Source: JARRNE01 sp963824085
GTDB lineage: Bacteria > Pseudomonadota > Gammaproteobacteria > Chromatiales > Chromatiaceae
Assembly: GCA_963824085.1 (NCBI GenBank)
Contig: CAWGNT010000017.1
Span: 248,001 to 312,000 of the forward strand
Length of the DNA: 64,000 nt
Direction of reading: 5' to 3'
The position numbers were made by a program, and so were the translations under genes. Shown in pieces: positions 17,975 through 27,615 of the stretch; the first letter of the stretch is position 1, and each line of letters begins with the position of its first letter. The notes beneath the pieces are model-generated. The model made no database searches. It was given only the letters and a program-made list of their open reading frames with translations, and had not been told where the DNA came from.

Positions 17975-18315
17975 TAGCAGTTTTCCTTCACGGTCCTAAG
18001 GCCCGGCTCCAGATGGATACGGCTGCCGAGGTTGGAGGCCGCCGTGATAAGAAAGCGCAGTGGCGAGAGACAGAGATTGCCGAAGCGGCGGCGGGTCGAC
18101 TCAACCAGCGTCTGTTCACTGGTCTGGTTCGCCAGTAGGATAGGACAAAGCCGGTCGGGCCGCGGCAACTCTGGCCGACACCGGCGTAACCCTCGGACTC
18201 GGCCCAGGCGAGTGCCGCGGCCACCTCCGGGCTGGTGAAGCGCCGGCCCAGCGCACCGCTCATGTCGAGAAAGCCCAGTGAATACGTGTCCGTGTGTCGA
18301 CCGAAACGCACTCAG
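17975..18315 (-). pseudogene. mptG: beta-RFAP synthase remnant (methanopterin biosynthesis)
   Basis: Two minus-strand frames preserve the GHMP-fold signature LGFLDMSGALGRRF and a C-terminal AGVGQSCRGPTGFVL, followed by pieces of a tail (TLVESTRRRFGN, FLITAASNLGSRIHLEPGL). In family members these motifs are some 200 residues apart; here they are about 25 residues apart, so most of the enzyme is deleted. MptG makes ribofuranosylaminobenzene phosphate, the committed step to methanopterin. It lies just upstream of mtdB on the same strand. Confidence 0.6.
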
Positions 18316-18738
18316 GCTCGCATTGAGGTGACCAGAAAGGTTCCATACGAAAGCTTCTCGGCAAACGCCGAGCCAGCTCGCCCGCAAGCAACAAAATCAA
18401 CGTTATCAGTGCTTGCCAAAGACCGTCTGCTCCGGTCCTGCGCCTAGTGTGCAGCAGTGTGTCACGGGGGGTTCAGCGCAACGGAGACAATCGACGCCGG
18501 AACGTCCGGCAGATGACATTTCGCGCCCGCGGCGCCGACGACGGGTCTCTCACCTCATGGTTCAGATTGCGCGGCCGGTGGAACGTAGTCAGAGGCACGC
18601 GGCGCAATCACGTTGGTACGGGCGACGGCCTCTTCAAGGCGAACTCCGCGCATCGAGATCGGGCTGCGACGCGCGGCGGTCTACTGCGTCTGTCAGCAAT
18701 ACTGGTGAACAGGCTGGCGTCCAGGGCAGGCGCGTTGG
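18316..18738. other. Gap without a recognisable gene
   Basis: About 420 bp between the mptG remnant and the reductase pseudogene. Open frames exist but show no family resemblance; probably residue of deleted C1 genes. Confidence 0.35.
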
Positions 18739-19849
18739 CTAGTGTCTGCCGCCTGGCATGCTGCTCGCATCGAGGAACTTATCGAAGTGGATATCTTCTT
18801 TGCTGACGCCTTCGTGCTTCAGCACTTCGATGGCCGCATCGATCATCGGTGGCGGTCCGCACAGGTAGGCCTGCGTGCTGGCCCAGTCCATGGCTAGTGC
18901 GGCGACTGCTCGGTCACCAGTCCGCGCAGGCCCTGCCAGTCACTGTCTTCCGGCTTCCTCGGAAGGACCGGCAGGAATTGCAGACTGCCGCCACTGGCCG
19001 CTCCATGCCGATCTCCTGCGCCTGCAGTCTCGTCCAGGCAGTACAAGTCCTTCTGGGTGCGGGCACCGAACAGGTATACGGCGTCGCGCTTGCACCCGGT
19101 ATTGCTTGCGTGCTCGAGCAAGCGCCATGATCGAACTCATGCCGCTGCCGCCGGCAACGCAGATGATCGGGCCTTCGCCCTCGCGTAACCAGAAGGAACC
19201 AAAAGGCCCGGTGACCGTGACCGGGCTCCCGACGCGGTCTTTCGCGAACAGCCAGGTGGTCAATTCGCCATTGGGTACCTTGCGGACGAAGAACGTGAGT
19301 TCATTCTTGCCCTCGTTCTCCGGCGCTTTTGCGAACGAGTAAGAACGCGGCTTTTCGATACTCGGAAAACTGATGTCGGCATACTGCCCGGCGCGGTAGC
19401 CATGTTGTTGGGCATCCGGCTCGGCGACATGCGGGAACGGCTTATCCAGCTTAATAGTCACCGCCATGATGTCATGCGTTAGCCAGCGGGTGATTGCGAT
19501 CTGACCATTGATCGTCGAGAGACCCCATCGCCATGTCTTCGCCAGCGCCCAGATCAACCTCCACCACGATGTCGCCTTTAGTTGGGTCTGGCACGCGAGG
19601 ATCATCCCCTCCTTGAGCTGGTCACCATCCAGCACATAGGAAAAATCAGCCAACTCCTTGATTTTCCCTTCTTTCAGGTGACAGCGACAGGTACCGCAAC
19701 ATCCCTACGCGGCAGTCATGTGGCCAGTCCAGGCCGGCGGCCAGCGCCGCCTTGAGGAGGGTCTCCCCGGACTTGACTTCCAGGACATCTCCCGCCGGGA
19801 GACATTCCGCTTTGAAGTCCGTTTGCTTTTTCTTCAAGAAACCGAACAT
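18739..19849 (-). pseudogene. XylA-type ferredoxin-NAD(P)H reductase, frameshifted paralog
   Basis: This is the electron-transfer partner type for AlkB/XylM hydroxylases. It starts MFGFLKKKQTDFKAECLPAG, reaches WPHDCRV of the plant-type 2Fe-2S site, then shifts near 19700 into GCCGTCRCHLKEGKIKELADF. The FNR part is clear (YRAGQYADISFPSIEKPRSY FAD site, VTGPFGSFWLREGEGPIICV, GGSGMSSIMA). Further shifts near 19130, 19010 and 18890 precede AYLCGPPPMIDAAI and FDKFLDASS. It is a paralog of the intact gene at 56708-57808, with low direct similarity. Confidence 0.8.
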
Positions 19850-20338
19850 GATTGTTTATCACCGTTCAACATTCGCGTGAAGTTTGGCGTCATTTCCCCC
19901 TTGTCCGTCTGCGGGCTTTTGTCGCACGGCCGCTTGCCTTATGCACACAGTCGCCCCGGTCGATTGTGCTGGCCGCGAAGCTGCCTATACACCCATCCGT
20001 TCATAAGCAGATCTCCCCTCATGACGAGACGAAGTCTCCGGTGAGTGGTAATTCAATATTGTCCGCTGCACCTCCCGGGATCGATTGGCGCGAGACCACC
20101 TCCCCTGACCACCCTGGGCCCGCCCGAAATGGAGCAGTGTCGTCACGACCGATCGGCGCAGCAGGAACAATAAACCGCAGGACATACCATCCTGCTCTGC
20201 ACCCGCTGTGCAGCACTGTTCACGGCCCTCGGCGCCCCAGGACAGTCGCAGCTGGGTATTCGCCGGCAACTGGCCATAAGCGATTCCCTATGCGCAGGGG
20301 TCTGGAAGCTATCCAGCTGTATGGACGAGAACCCTGAC
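19850..20338. other. Divergent intergenic region, no gene supported
   Basis: About 490 bp between the minus-strand reductase remnant and plus-strand fhcD. It should hold promoters for both, but I could not identify convincing -35/-10 or sigma-54 elements. Confidence 0.35.
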
Positions 20339-21236
20339 ATGCAACGCCACGGGGTCAGTATCGAGGACACGTTCGCCGAAGCCTTCGGCATGAGGCCGAC
20401 CCGGGTCCTCATCACCGCGATCAATCCGCGCTGGGCGCGTCACGCCGGCGAGACCATGACCGGCTTTGCCACCTCCGTAATCGGCTGCGGAGTGGAGGCC
20501 GGCATCGAAGCAGGAGCTGGCGCCGAGCAGACCCCGACGGCCGACCCGGGGTCAGCGTGCTGCTGTTCGGCATGTCTACGAAGGACCTGGCAAAGCAGCT
20601 GGAACGGCGTGCCGGGCAATGCGTGCTAACCTGTCCGACCACCGCGCTGTTCGCCGGAATGGACGGCGAGGAGCGCCTGCCGCTGGGCAAGAACCTGCGT
20701 TACTTCGGCGACGGCCACCAGATCAGCAAGCAGGTCGACGGCCGGCGTTACTGGCGGGTGCCGGTGATGGACGGCGAGTTTCTGGTCGAGGAAGACACCG
20801 GCCGCAGCGCGGCGGTCGGCGGTGGCAATTTTCTGGTCCTGGCACGCAGTCAGGAGCAGGCCATGGCCGCCTGCGAGGACGCGGTCGAGGCGATGCGCAG
20901 GCTGCCCAACGTCGTGTTGCCGTTTCCAGGCGGCTATCGTGCGCTCGGGCTCCAAGATCGGCTCCAAGTACAAGGCCCTCATGGCATCGACCAACGACGC
21001 CTACTGCCCCACCCTGCGAGGCCTGGTGCGTTCCGCAACTGAGCGACGAGATCGGCGCGGTGCTGGAAATCGTGGTCAACGGCCTCGACCAGGGAGACGT
21101 CGCCGCCGCGATGCGTGCCGGCATCGAGGCGGTATGCGCACGCGGAGCCGCCGAAGGGATCGTGCGCATCTCGGCCGGCAATTACGGCGGCAAGCTCGGC
21201 CAATATCACTTCAAGCTCCACGAGGTAATGGCATGA
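20339..21236 (+). pseudogene. fhcD: Formyl-MFR:H4MPT formyltransferase subunit, frameshifted
   Basis: FhcD (Ftr) moves the formyl group from formyl-H4MPT to methanofuran. The N-terminus GVSIEDTFAEAFGMRPTRVL and the core TSVIGCGVEAGIEAG are in one frame. The frame shifts near 20555 into VLLFGMSTKDLAKQL through VPVMDGEFLVEEDTG. Shifts near 20935 and 21040 lead through SGSKIGSKYKALMASTNDAY to QLSDEIGAVLEIVVNGLD and KLGQYHFKLHEVMA. All family segments are present, so three single-base changes account for the damage. ATGA overlap with fhcC. Confidence 0.85.
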
Positions 21237-22045
21237 GCCTGACACTGCGCCAAACTCGACGCGCCGAGCAGCGCGTGGACCTAGGTCAGATCCTGCCGGA
21301 GACTCTGCAAGGCCTGGAGCGGCCGGCGATACAGCGCCTTCCTTTGTTTGTCGGCAATCGTAAGATCGCCCTGGGGGAACTGTTCGAGCTCGAGGGTGAT
21401 CCGGACGAGGAATTGGTGATCGTGCCACTGGATGGTCGGCTGGACTACATCGGCGCCGGAATGCAACGTGGCCGAATCAAGGTAAGTGGTGCGGCCGGAG
21501 ACCACGCCGGAAGTGCCATGCGCGGCGGCAGCCTGATGATCGACGGCGACGCCGGCGACTTTGCCGGCAGCGGCCTGCGCGGCGGCGAGCTGCGGATACT
21601 GGGTAATGCCGGCGATCGGGTCGGTGCACCGCCCGCCGGTGAGCTCCGGGGCCAAGCCGGCGGCCTGATCCACGTCCGCGGCCGGGTCGGCGAGCGGGCC
21701 GGCGAACGCCAGCGCCGCGGCCTGCTGTTGATCGAGGGCGACAGCGGCGCCCTGCTCGGCCATCGCATGATCGCCGGCAGCATCTATGTCGGCGGCCGGA
21801 CGGGCGAGCTGGCCGGCCACGGCATGCGCCGCGGCAGCCTGATGCTGCGATCTTTACCCCCCGCCCTACCCACCACTCTGACCTACAACGGCAGCCAGCG
21901 GCTTGCCTTTCTGCCGTTGCTGCTCGAGCAATTGCGTCGTGTGTCGGGCGACACAATCGCGGTACCCTCAGCGGACACGGGAGTCGAGCGCTATCTCGGC
22001 GATCTGGCCTGCAATGGACGCGGCGAGATCCTGATTATCCCTTGA
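21233..22045 (+). CDS. fhcC: Formyltransferase/hydrolase complex subunit C
   Basis: This intact 270-aa protein resembles subunit C of formylmethanofuran dehydrogenase and the glutamate-synthase GXGXG beta-helix. From residue ~80 to 205 it is a run of G-rich coils (GRIKVSGAAGDHAGSAMRGG, LMIDGDAGDFAGSGLRGG, LRILGNAGDRVGAPPAGE, GRVGERAGERQRRG, GGRTGELAGHGMRRG). It holds the Fhc complex together in methylotrophs. It starts in the fhcD stop (ATGA) and ends 7 bp before the sensor kinase, so it may be co-transcribed with it. Confidence 0.85.
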   Translation: MSLTLRQTRRAEQRVDLGQILPETLQGLERPAIQRLPLFVGNRKIALGELFELEGDPDEELVIVPLDGRLDYIGAGMQRGRIKVSGAAGDHAGSAMRGGSLMIDGDAGDFAGSGLRGGELRILGNAGDRVGAPPAGELRGQAGGLIHVRGRVGERAGERQRRGLLLIEGDSGALLGHRMIAGSIYVGGRTGELAGHGMRRGSLMLRSLPPALPTTLTYNGSQRLAFLPLLLEQLRRVSGDTIAVPSADTGVERYLGDLACNGRGEILIIP

Positions 22046-22052
22046 GCGTCTG

Positions 22053-23690
22053 ATGGACCCGACGCTGGTCGGCGTGGCGACGACCGGGGTGCTGGCCGGG
22101 ATGGGCCTCGGCTGGACCTGGGGTTGGAGGAAGAGCCGGCGACGAAACCAACGATTCGGCCTCGAGTTGGCGGACGCCCGTGACCGCTACGACGAGGCGC
22201 GCCGCCAGCAGCACGCGCAGACCGACCTGTTCCGTACCCTGTTCCAGGCTGCCCCCGAGTGTATCAAACTGCACGGCGCCGACGGACGAGTCCAGCGGAT
22301 AAACGCGGCGGGACTTGTTTTGCTGGAGACCGACCAGCCGGCCCGCATCGTCGGCAAGTCGGTGTTCGGCGTTGTGGCACCCGAGTATCACCAAGCCTAC
22401 CGCGATCTCACCGCCCGAGTGTTTGACGGCGGCTCAGGCTGTATGGAGTTCGAGCTGATCACATTTCAGGGCCGGCGGCGCTGGCTCGAGACCCACGCAG
22501 TACCCCTGCGCGACACCTCCGGCACCATCATGAGTCTGCTCGCCGTCACCCGGGATATCGATGAACGCAAACGCATGGCTCGGCTGCTCGACGACCAGCG
22601 TGGCCGCCTGCAGACCATCATCGAATCGGAACCGGAGTGCGTGAAGCTGCAGGACCAGGACGGCGTGATCATCGAGATGAATCCGGCGGGCCTGGCGCTG
22701 CTGAACGCGCAGCGGCCGGAACAGATAATCGGGCGCTCGGTCTACGAATTCGTCAACGAGCCCTACCGCCCTGCCTACCGTGAACTGACCGCCGGGGTGT
22801 TCGCCGGCGAACGGCGCAGCATGGAATTCGAGGTGACCGGCATTTACGGTCGGCCCCGTTGGCTCGAGACCCATGCCACGCCGCTGCGCGACGGCGGCGG
22901 CGAGGTCACTGCGCTGCTGGCAATCACTCGCGACATCGAGGAACGCAAACAGAACGAAGCCAAGCTTCGCCGTCAGCACGAAGAGCTCGCCCACGTCTCC
23001 CGCCTCAGCACCTTGGGGGAGTTGGCCTCCGGTCTGGCCCACGAGCTGAACCAGCCGCTGTGCGCCATCTCCAGTTACGCCGAATCGGCCGTGCGCCTGA
23101 ACCGAAAGCCGTACGGCCGAGACCCGGACAAGGTCGACGCAATTCTGGATAAGATCGTTACTCAGACCGAACGGGCCACCGATATCATCCAACGTCTGCG
23201 TGAATTCGTGAGAAACCATAAACCGCAGGCCCAGGCCAACGAAGGACCGGCCTTGGTCGAAGAGGTCATCGAGTTCATAGAGCCCGAGCTCCGGCGTTAC
23301 GGCATTGCGATCGATCTGTCCATCCCAGAAGATCTTCGTCCGATCTGGGTCGACCGGGTGCAGATCGAACAGGTGTTATTGAACCTTATACACAACGCCA
23401 TGCAGGCCACTGCAGGGAGCTCCAACCCCGTAAAGCAATTGAACATCCAGCTGTCCGACGGCGAAGATGGGATCGATATCGCGGTTCGCGACTACGCCGA
23501 TGGTGTCCCGCCGGCCGACCGCGAGAACCTTTTCACACCCTTCTTCACCACCAAGCGCACCGGTCTGGGCATGGGACTGGCGATCAGCCGCAGCATCGCC
23601 GAGGCGCACGGTGGGCGGCTTACCTATCACGCGGCCGAACCCGGCAGCGTTTTCCACCTCCATTTGCCATACCACGTTACCGAGCCATGA
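22053..23690 (+). CDS. PAS-PAS sensor histidine kinase
   Basis: A 545-aa FixL-like kinase. One N-terminal hydrophobic segment (residues 5-25, VGVATTGVLAGMGLGWTWGW) may anchor it. It is followed by two similar PAS domains, about residues 60-175 and 185-305, each containing a REL/RDLTAxVF block and ending in an LLAxTRDIxERK stretch, evidence of internal tandem duplication. HisKA carries the phospho-acceptor in GLAHELNQPL, and HATPase follows (NLIHNAMQA; GLGMGLAISRSIAEAHGG). No ligand is assignable. It is coupled by ATGA overlap to its response regulator. Confidence 0.85.
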   Translation: MDPTLVGVATTGVLAGMGLGWTWGWRKSRRRNQRFGLELADARDRYDEARRQQHAQTDLFRTLFQAAPECIKLHGADGRVQRINAAGLVLLETDQPARIVGKSVFGVVAPEYHQAYRDLTARVFDGGSGCMEFELITFQGRRRWLETHAVPLRDTSGTIMSLLAVTRDIDERKRMARLLDDQRGRLQTIIESEPECVKLQDQDGVIIEMNPAGLALLNAQRPEQIIGRSVYEFVNEPYRPAYRELTAGVFAGERRSMEFEVTGIYGRPRWLETHATPLRDGGGEVTALLAITRDIEERKQNEAKLRRQHEELAHVSRLSTLGELASGLAHELNQPLCAISSYAESAVRLNRKPYGRDPDKVDAILDKIVTQTERATDIIQRLREFVRNHKPQAQANEGPALVEEVIEFIEPELRRYGIAIDLSIPEDLRPIWVDRVQIEQVLLNLIHNAMQATAGSSNPVKQLNIQLSDGEDGIDIAVRDYADGVPPADRENLFTPFFTTKRTGLGMGLAISRSIAEAHGGRLTYHAAEPGSVFHLHLPYHVTEP

Positions 23691-24301
23691 GTGATTCGCT
23701 GGTCTTCATCGTCGACGACGATCCGGCGGTGCGCGATGCGCTGCTTACCCTGGTTGACTCGTTCGGTCTGCGGGCGCGCTGCTTCGATAGCGCCGACGCC
23801 TTCCTCGCCGCGTATCGCGACGGCGAACCGGGCTGTCTGATTACCGATATCTGCCTGCCCGGCACGGACGGCGTACAGCTTCAACAGCGCTTGGCAGAAC
23901 GCGGCATCGAGCTGCCGCTGATCGCCATCTCCGCCCATGGCGACATTCCAATGGCTGTCGAGATGGTGCGCAGAGGGGCGCTGGACTTCATCGAGAAACC
24001 GTTTCGCAATCACGTGATGCTGCGGCGCATTCAGGAGGCACTGGAGTGCGACGCGCAGCGGCGCCGCGAACGCTCGCTACGCGCCGCCCTGCAACAACGC
24101 CTGCAACAGCTCACCCCGCGCGAACGCGACGTCCTGCGGCTGCTGCTCGAGGGTCAGAGCAACAAGCGCATTGCCCACGACCTGAATCTAAGTCCGCGTA
24201 CGGTCGAGACCCATAGGGCGAATCTGTTGAAAAAGATGCAGGTCGATTCGGTCACCGCGCTGGCCAGACAGCTGGCCGGCGTGACGCCGGCTGCACTCTG
24301 A
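23687..24301 (+). CDS. FixJ-family response regulator
   Basis: 204 aa. The receiver has acidic residues in VDDDP, phospho-acceptor Asp in LITDICLPGTDG, and the switch Lys in IEKPF. The LuxR-type HTH is C-terminal (LTPRERDVLRLLLEG, LSPRTVETHRANLLKKM). It pairs with the kinase at 22053. A copy of the GTAGTT-TACG motif lies six bases after its stop, ahead of osmC. Its location beside fhcDC suggests C1 or hydrocarbon-related control, which is inference. Confidence 0.85.
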   Translation: MSDSLVFIVDDDPAVRDALLTLVDSFGLRARCFDSADAFLAAYRDGEPGCLITDICLPGTDGVQLQQRLAERGIELPLIAISAHGDIPMAVEMVRRGALDFIEKPFRNHVMLRRIQEALECDAQRRRERSLRAALQQRLQQLTPRERDVLRLLLEGQSNKRIAHDLNLSPRTVETHRANLLKKMQVDSVTALARQLAGVTPAAL

Positions 24302-24306
24302 CACTT

Positions 24307-24321
24307 AAGTAGTTCTACGTG
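24307..24321. promoter_or_regulatory. Operator candidate upstream of osmC
   Basis: AAGTAGTTCTACGTG closely matches the inverted-repeat motif ahead of both alkB copies and the pair at 56439-56472. It lies about 118 bp upstream of the osmC start. Confidence 0.45.
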
Positions 24322-24438
24322 ACAACAGGGTAGTGGCGCGCATTTAATAATTATCGTTACGACTTTACGATACTCGAACAGAGTTAAGCCATAGAATCTT
24401 TGCACAGACAAACGCCACCCGTCCCGAGGAGGACCGAG

Positions 24439-24981
24439 ATGTCACAAGCCAACGTGAAAGAAGCCCTGTTGAAAACCATAGTCGGCATTGAAACCAACCC
24501 CAGCCACAGCAACGTGGTGTTCCGCGCCCGGACTGAGTGGGTAGAAGATGTTCGCTGCACGGCCACGATACGGGATTTCCCTCCGATGATCGTCGATGAG
24601 CCGCCCGAGCTCGGGGGCAAGGACAGTGCCGCCAACCCCGTCGAACTGGTCCTTGCCGCTCTTGGTACCTGCCAGGAGATCATGTACGCAGCGTACGCCT
24701 CCGTAATGGACATAGAGCTGGAATCGGTCAAGGTCAGTGTGCGCGGCTATCTGGACCTCAAGGGTCTGTTGGGCATGGATGAGCACGTCCCCCCCGGCTA
24801 CAAGCGCATCACTTTCGAGACCGAGATCAAGAGCCCGGCCTCAGATGAGCAGCTGGAGACGCTGGTCCACACCGTTGAACGCACCTGCCCGGTACTGGAC
24901 ATCCTGAGCCGGCCGCAGCAGGTCACTGGCGTCGCGATCGCGAATGGAAAACAAGTGTCGCTGGCCAAAGAAGCGGTCTGA
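24439..24981 (+). CDS. OsmC/Ohr-family protein
   Basis: A 180-aa OsmC-fold thiol peroxidase-like protein. The start ATG follows GAGGAGG. The two family cysteines are visible: Cys in AALGTCQEIMYAAYA (about residue 79) and Cys in VERTCPVLDIL (about residue 153). Such proteins reduce organic or fatty-acid hydroperoxides, useful beside an O2-activating hydroxylase. It could also be a YhfA-like member of unknown substrate. Intact; likely controlled by the motif at 24307. Confidence 0.8.
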   Translation: MSQANVKEALLKTIVGIETNPSHSNVVFRARTEWVEDVRCTATIRDFPPMIVDEPPELGGKDSAANPVELVLAALGTCQEIMYAAYASVMDIELESVKVSVRGYLDLKGLLGMDEHVPPGYKRITFETEIKSPASDEQLETLVHTVERTCPVLDILSRPQQVTGVAIANGKQVSLAKEAV

Positions 24982-25002
24982 AAAAATTGAATAGGGGGTC
25001 CG

Positions 25003-26103
25003 ATGAGAACAATCCACAGGACAGCGGCGGTAGTAGCCTTCGCGGGCTTGCCGGCCACGGCGCCGGAGCAGCCAATTACGGTACCGATCTTAACCTCACG
25101 ATGATGCCGGCCGCCGGAGGCATGGGTGGCGTGCGCATCGCCCGTCCCCAGGACCTGGGCTTTGCGGTTTTCGGCAACCCCGCGACCCTCACGCAGCACC
25201 AGGGTACCGGTTTCATGTTCGGCGCGACCTATTACGAGGTGTATGTCACCAACACCCACGACGGCAGTGTCACGGGTACGGCGTGGTCGGGCGATTCGGA
25301 GCGTGGGCAGAACCGTACCTGGTGCCCAATGTCGCCGCCACCCAGCCCCTGGGCGATCGCACTACGCTCGGCTAGGCTTGACCGTCGTCTCCGGCGTGGG
25401 GACCGATTTTCGCGGCAAGCCGGGCAGCCTGGATCCGCTGGCCAGTATCACCAGTTCCACGAGCAACTTCGGAATCAGGGGGACTGTCGGCGCAACCTAC
25501 GACATGGGCCCCACCACTGCGGGCGTCTATTACCGCAGCCCCCTGTCGATAGAGTATGAACATGTCGTGCAGTTTTCCGCCAACGGCTTCCACGACGTGA
25601 CGGTCGAGCAGCCCCAGGAAGTAGGATTTGGAATAGCCAACGAGAGCCTGATGAATGGAAAACTCCTGCTGGCCGCCGACGTCCTCTGGAAGAACTGGAG
25701 CGATTCGGATACATATGATGATTTGTATGATGATCAGACCGTGTTCGCGGCCGGCGCGCAGTACACGCACGGTCCATTTGCCTGGCGCCTGGGCTGGTCC
25801 CATGCCGACAGCCCGTCGTAGGACAGCGTCGGATCGAATGTGAACAGTATCGATTCGATCTATCTCGGCGGCGCCACCGTCCCCTTGAACCCCGCGCTGG
25901 TTCAATACGTGCGAGCCAACGATACCCATGTGATCTGGGAGAACCAGCTGACTGCCGGATTCGGCTGGCAGGTCCAGCCGGATTTGCGGCTGGACGCGCA
26001 CGTGGGCCACGCCTTCAACAACGACCAGAGCTTCGACGGGACCCATGTGGATGCCGGAGCCTGGCAGACCGGCGTCGGCCTGACCTGGCACTTTGACAAT
26101 TGA
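25003..26103 (+). pseudogene. FadL/TodX-type outer-membrane hydrocarbon transporter, broken
   Basis: FadL-family porins admit hydrophobic substrates. The signal peptide begins MRTIHRTAAVVAFAGLPA, then the frame shifts near 25060 to AANYGTDLNLTMMPAAGGMG and GFAVFGNPATLT. It shifts again near 25370 to GLTVVSGVGTDFRGKPG and through YYRSPLSIEYEHVVQFSANG. A TAG stops it at 25819, after which the same frame continues (YLGGATVPLNPALVQY) to the C-terminal GAWQTGVGLTWHFDN ending in an aromatic residue, as for outer-membrane insertion. Its presence supports hydrocarbon uptake in the ancestor. Confidence 0.75.
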
Positions 26104-26229
26104 GTATTTCAACCGGCTGCCGAGACAGCCAACGGCCGTCTGCCACGGTGTACGGCCCTTTACTTTTGTCCGTCGGCCATCGGCTATTCACAACCGATGG
26201 CCGGTTGGACCGTTTCGCGGAGAGAACCC

Positions 26230-26610
26230 ATGTCCGTACCCAATGATCGACGCTACACCGCCGAACACTTCTGGGTAATGCCCGACGGCGACGAATTGAT
26301 TCTCGGCGTCACCGAGCATGCTCAAGAGGCCCTCGGCGAAGTCAACGAAATCGTCTTGCCCGCGCCCGGCGAGCGGTTGGCAGCGAATGACTGCTGCGGA
26401 AGCATCGAATCGACAAAGACCGCCTCGGACCTCATTGCGCCCTTGGCCGCAACCGTCATCGAGCGCAATCCGCTGATCGGCAACGATCCGGAGCTTGTCA
26501 ACTCGCAGCCCTACGGCGACGGTTGGCTGTTGCGCCTGGGCGACTTCGACGCCAACGATTATGACGGCCTGCTCGACGCCGATGCCTATGCCGCACTGAT
26601 CGAAGATTAA
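26230..26610 (+). CDS. GcvH-like lipoyl carrier protein
   Basis: A 126-aa single-domain lipoyl protein with the lipoylation lysine in SIESTKTASDLIAPLAA, a variant of the glycine-cleavage H motif. The N-terminus RYTAEHFWVMPDGDELILGV and the C-terminal GWLLRL match the fold. No gcvT or gcvP is nearby. An lpdA lies 1.4 kb downstream on the other strand. GcvH-like stand-alone proteins can serve glycine cleavage or, in sulfur oxidisers, the Hdr-like pathway; the sequence does not decide. Confidence 0.75.
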   Translation: MSVPNDRRYTAEHFWVMPDGDELILGVTEHAQEALGEVNEIVLPAPGERLAANDCCGSIESTKTASDLIAPLAATVIERNPLIGNDPELVNSQPYGDGWLLRLGDFDANDYDGLLDADAYAALIED

Positions 26611-26698
26611 CCGCCGCGGGGCCGGATTGACGCCGACCGAGCCGACAAGGCCTGTTCACACTATGCAGAAGCCCCGACTATTGTTTGGACAAGCCCAC

Positions 26699-27047
26699 CG
26701 CTGTCCCACTTACGCGGCCCTCAGCGTCAAAGCGGTCTAAGGGTCTGGCGGTTCCTGCCTGCGAGGACACAGCAAGTCCGCAATCGGGTTACGGACGAAG
26801 GCATCGAGCCTCAACAGGCGAAACACCACCTGCAGACCGTAAACGCTTTGCGAAACGACGTCTGGAAGGCCACCAGCAGGTAGACGCACAAGGCCACGAA
26901 ACTCTGCAAGGCTATCGCGTTGGTCGTATTCGCGAGGACACTCTTGATCTTCAGGTTCTGCTTGATCCATCTGAAGAACAATTCCACATCCCATCGAGAT
27001 TCGTAGATCTCCGCGACGGTCTGTGCTGACCATCTCTTCTGGTTCGT
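26699..27047 (-). mobile_element. IS4-family transposase remnant A
   Basis: About 350 bp closely related to 27616-27965 and in the same orientation. Minus-strand frames preserve parts of the C-terminal transposase (region equivalent to WDVELFFRWIKQNLKIKS) but with several shifts. It ends abruptly 10 bp before the peroxiredoxin start. Confidence 0.7.
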
Positions 27048-27056
27048 GAGGGTAAA

Positions 27057-27596
27057 ATGGCCAAATTTAGACTAAGCAAGAAAGACAAAGCGCCTGATTT
27101 TGATTTTAATACGCCATGGAAAGCCGGTCAGCAATTTTATAAAGCAGCGGGAAACAACATGTCTGTCCTGATTTTTTTGCGCTACCTTGGCTGCCCGGTC
27201 TGCCAGATGGAAATGGCTCGAATCAAACATGACATCGGTCTTTTTAACTTAAAGAAAGCAGGCGTGTTCGTGATTCTGCAGAGCCGGCCGGAAATTGTTG
27301 CCAAATTAACCCAGGAAAAAGACTGGCCGCATGTCGTTATCTGTGATCCGGATGCAGAAATTTTCGTGAAATATGGCGTGGTGCACGGCGGCATTTTGAA
27401 ATACCTGCATCCTGCAGGACTGGCGGCAGTCATTAAAGCGACCCTTAAGGGATTTCGCCACGGCAAGTTTGAAGGGCGGGAAACACAAACACCCGCAGTC
27501 TTTATCGCAGGCGCGGACAGACGGATTACTTATGCCTATTACGGAAGAACCATCAGTGACGTTCCCTCAACAGCAGATATTCTGGCAAATCTATAA
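27057..27596 (+). CDS. AhpC/TSA-type peroxiredoxin-like protein, probable transferred cargo
   Basis: A 179-aa thioredoxin-fold protein with LIFLRYLGCPVCQMEMARI carrying a CxxC pair near residues 46-49, then YGVVHGG and the C-terminal TQTPAVFIAGADRRITYAYYGRTI. It resembles the redoxin/AhpC-TSA group of unknown substrate. Base composition is visibly AT-richer than the neighbourhood, and it lies between two direct IS4-family remnants, so horizontal acquisition is likely. GTGAGGG just ahead of the ATG is part of the IS remnant and may serve as its ribosome site. Confidence 0.75.
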   Translation: MAKFRLSKKDKAPDFDFNTPWKAGQQFYKAAGNNMSVLIFLRYLGCPVCQMEMARIKHDIGLFNLKKAGVFVILQSRPEIVAKLTQEKDWPHVVICDPDAEIFVKYGVVHGGILKYLHPAGLAAVIKATLKGFRHGKFEGRETQTPAVFIAGADRRITYAYYGRTISDVPSTADILANL

Positions 27597-27615
27597 TTTG
27601 ATTGTTGGTCATTGC

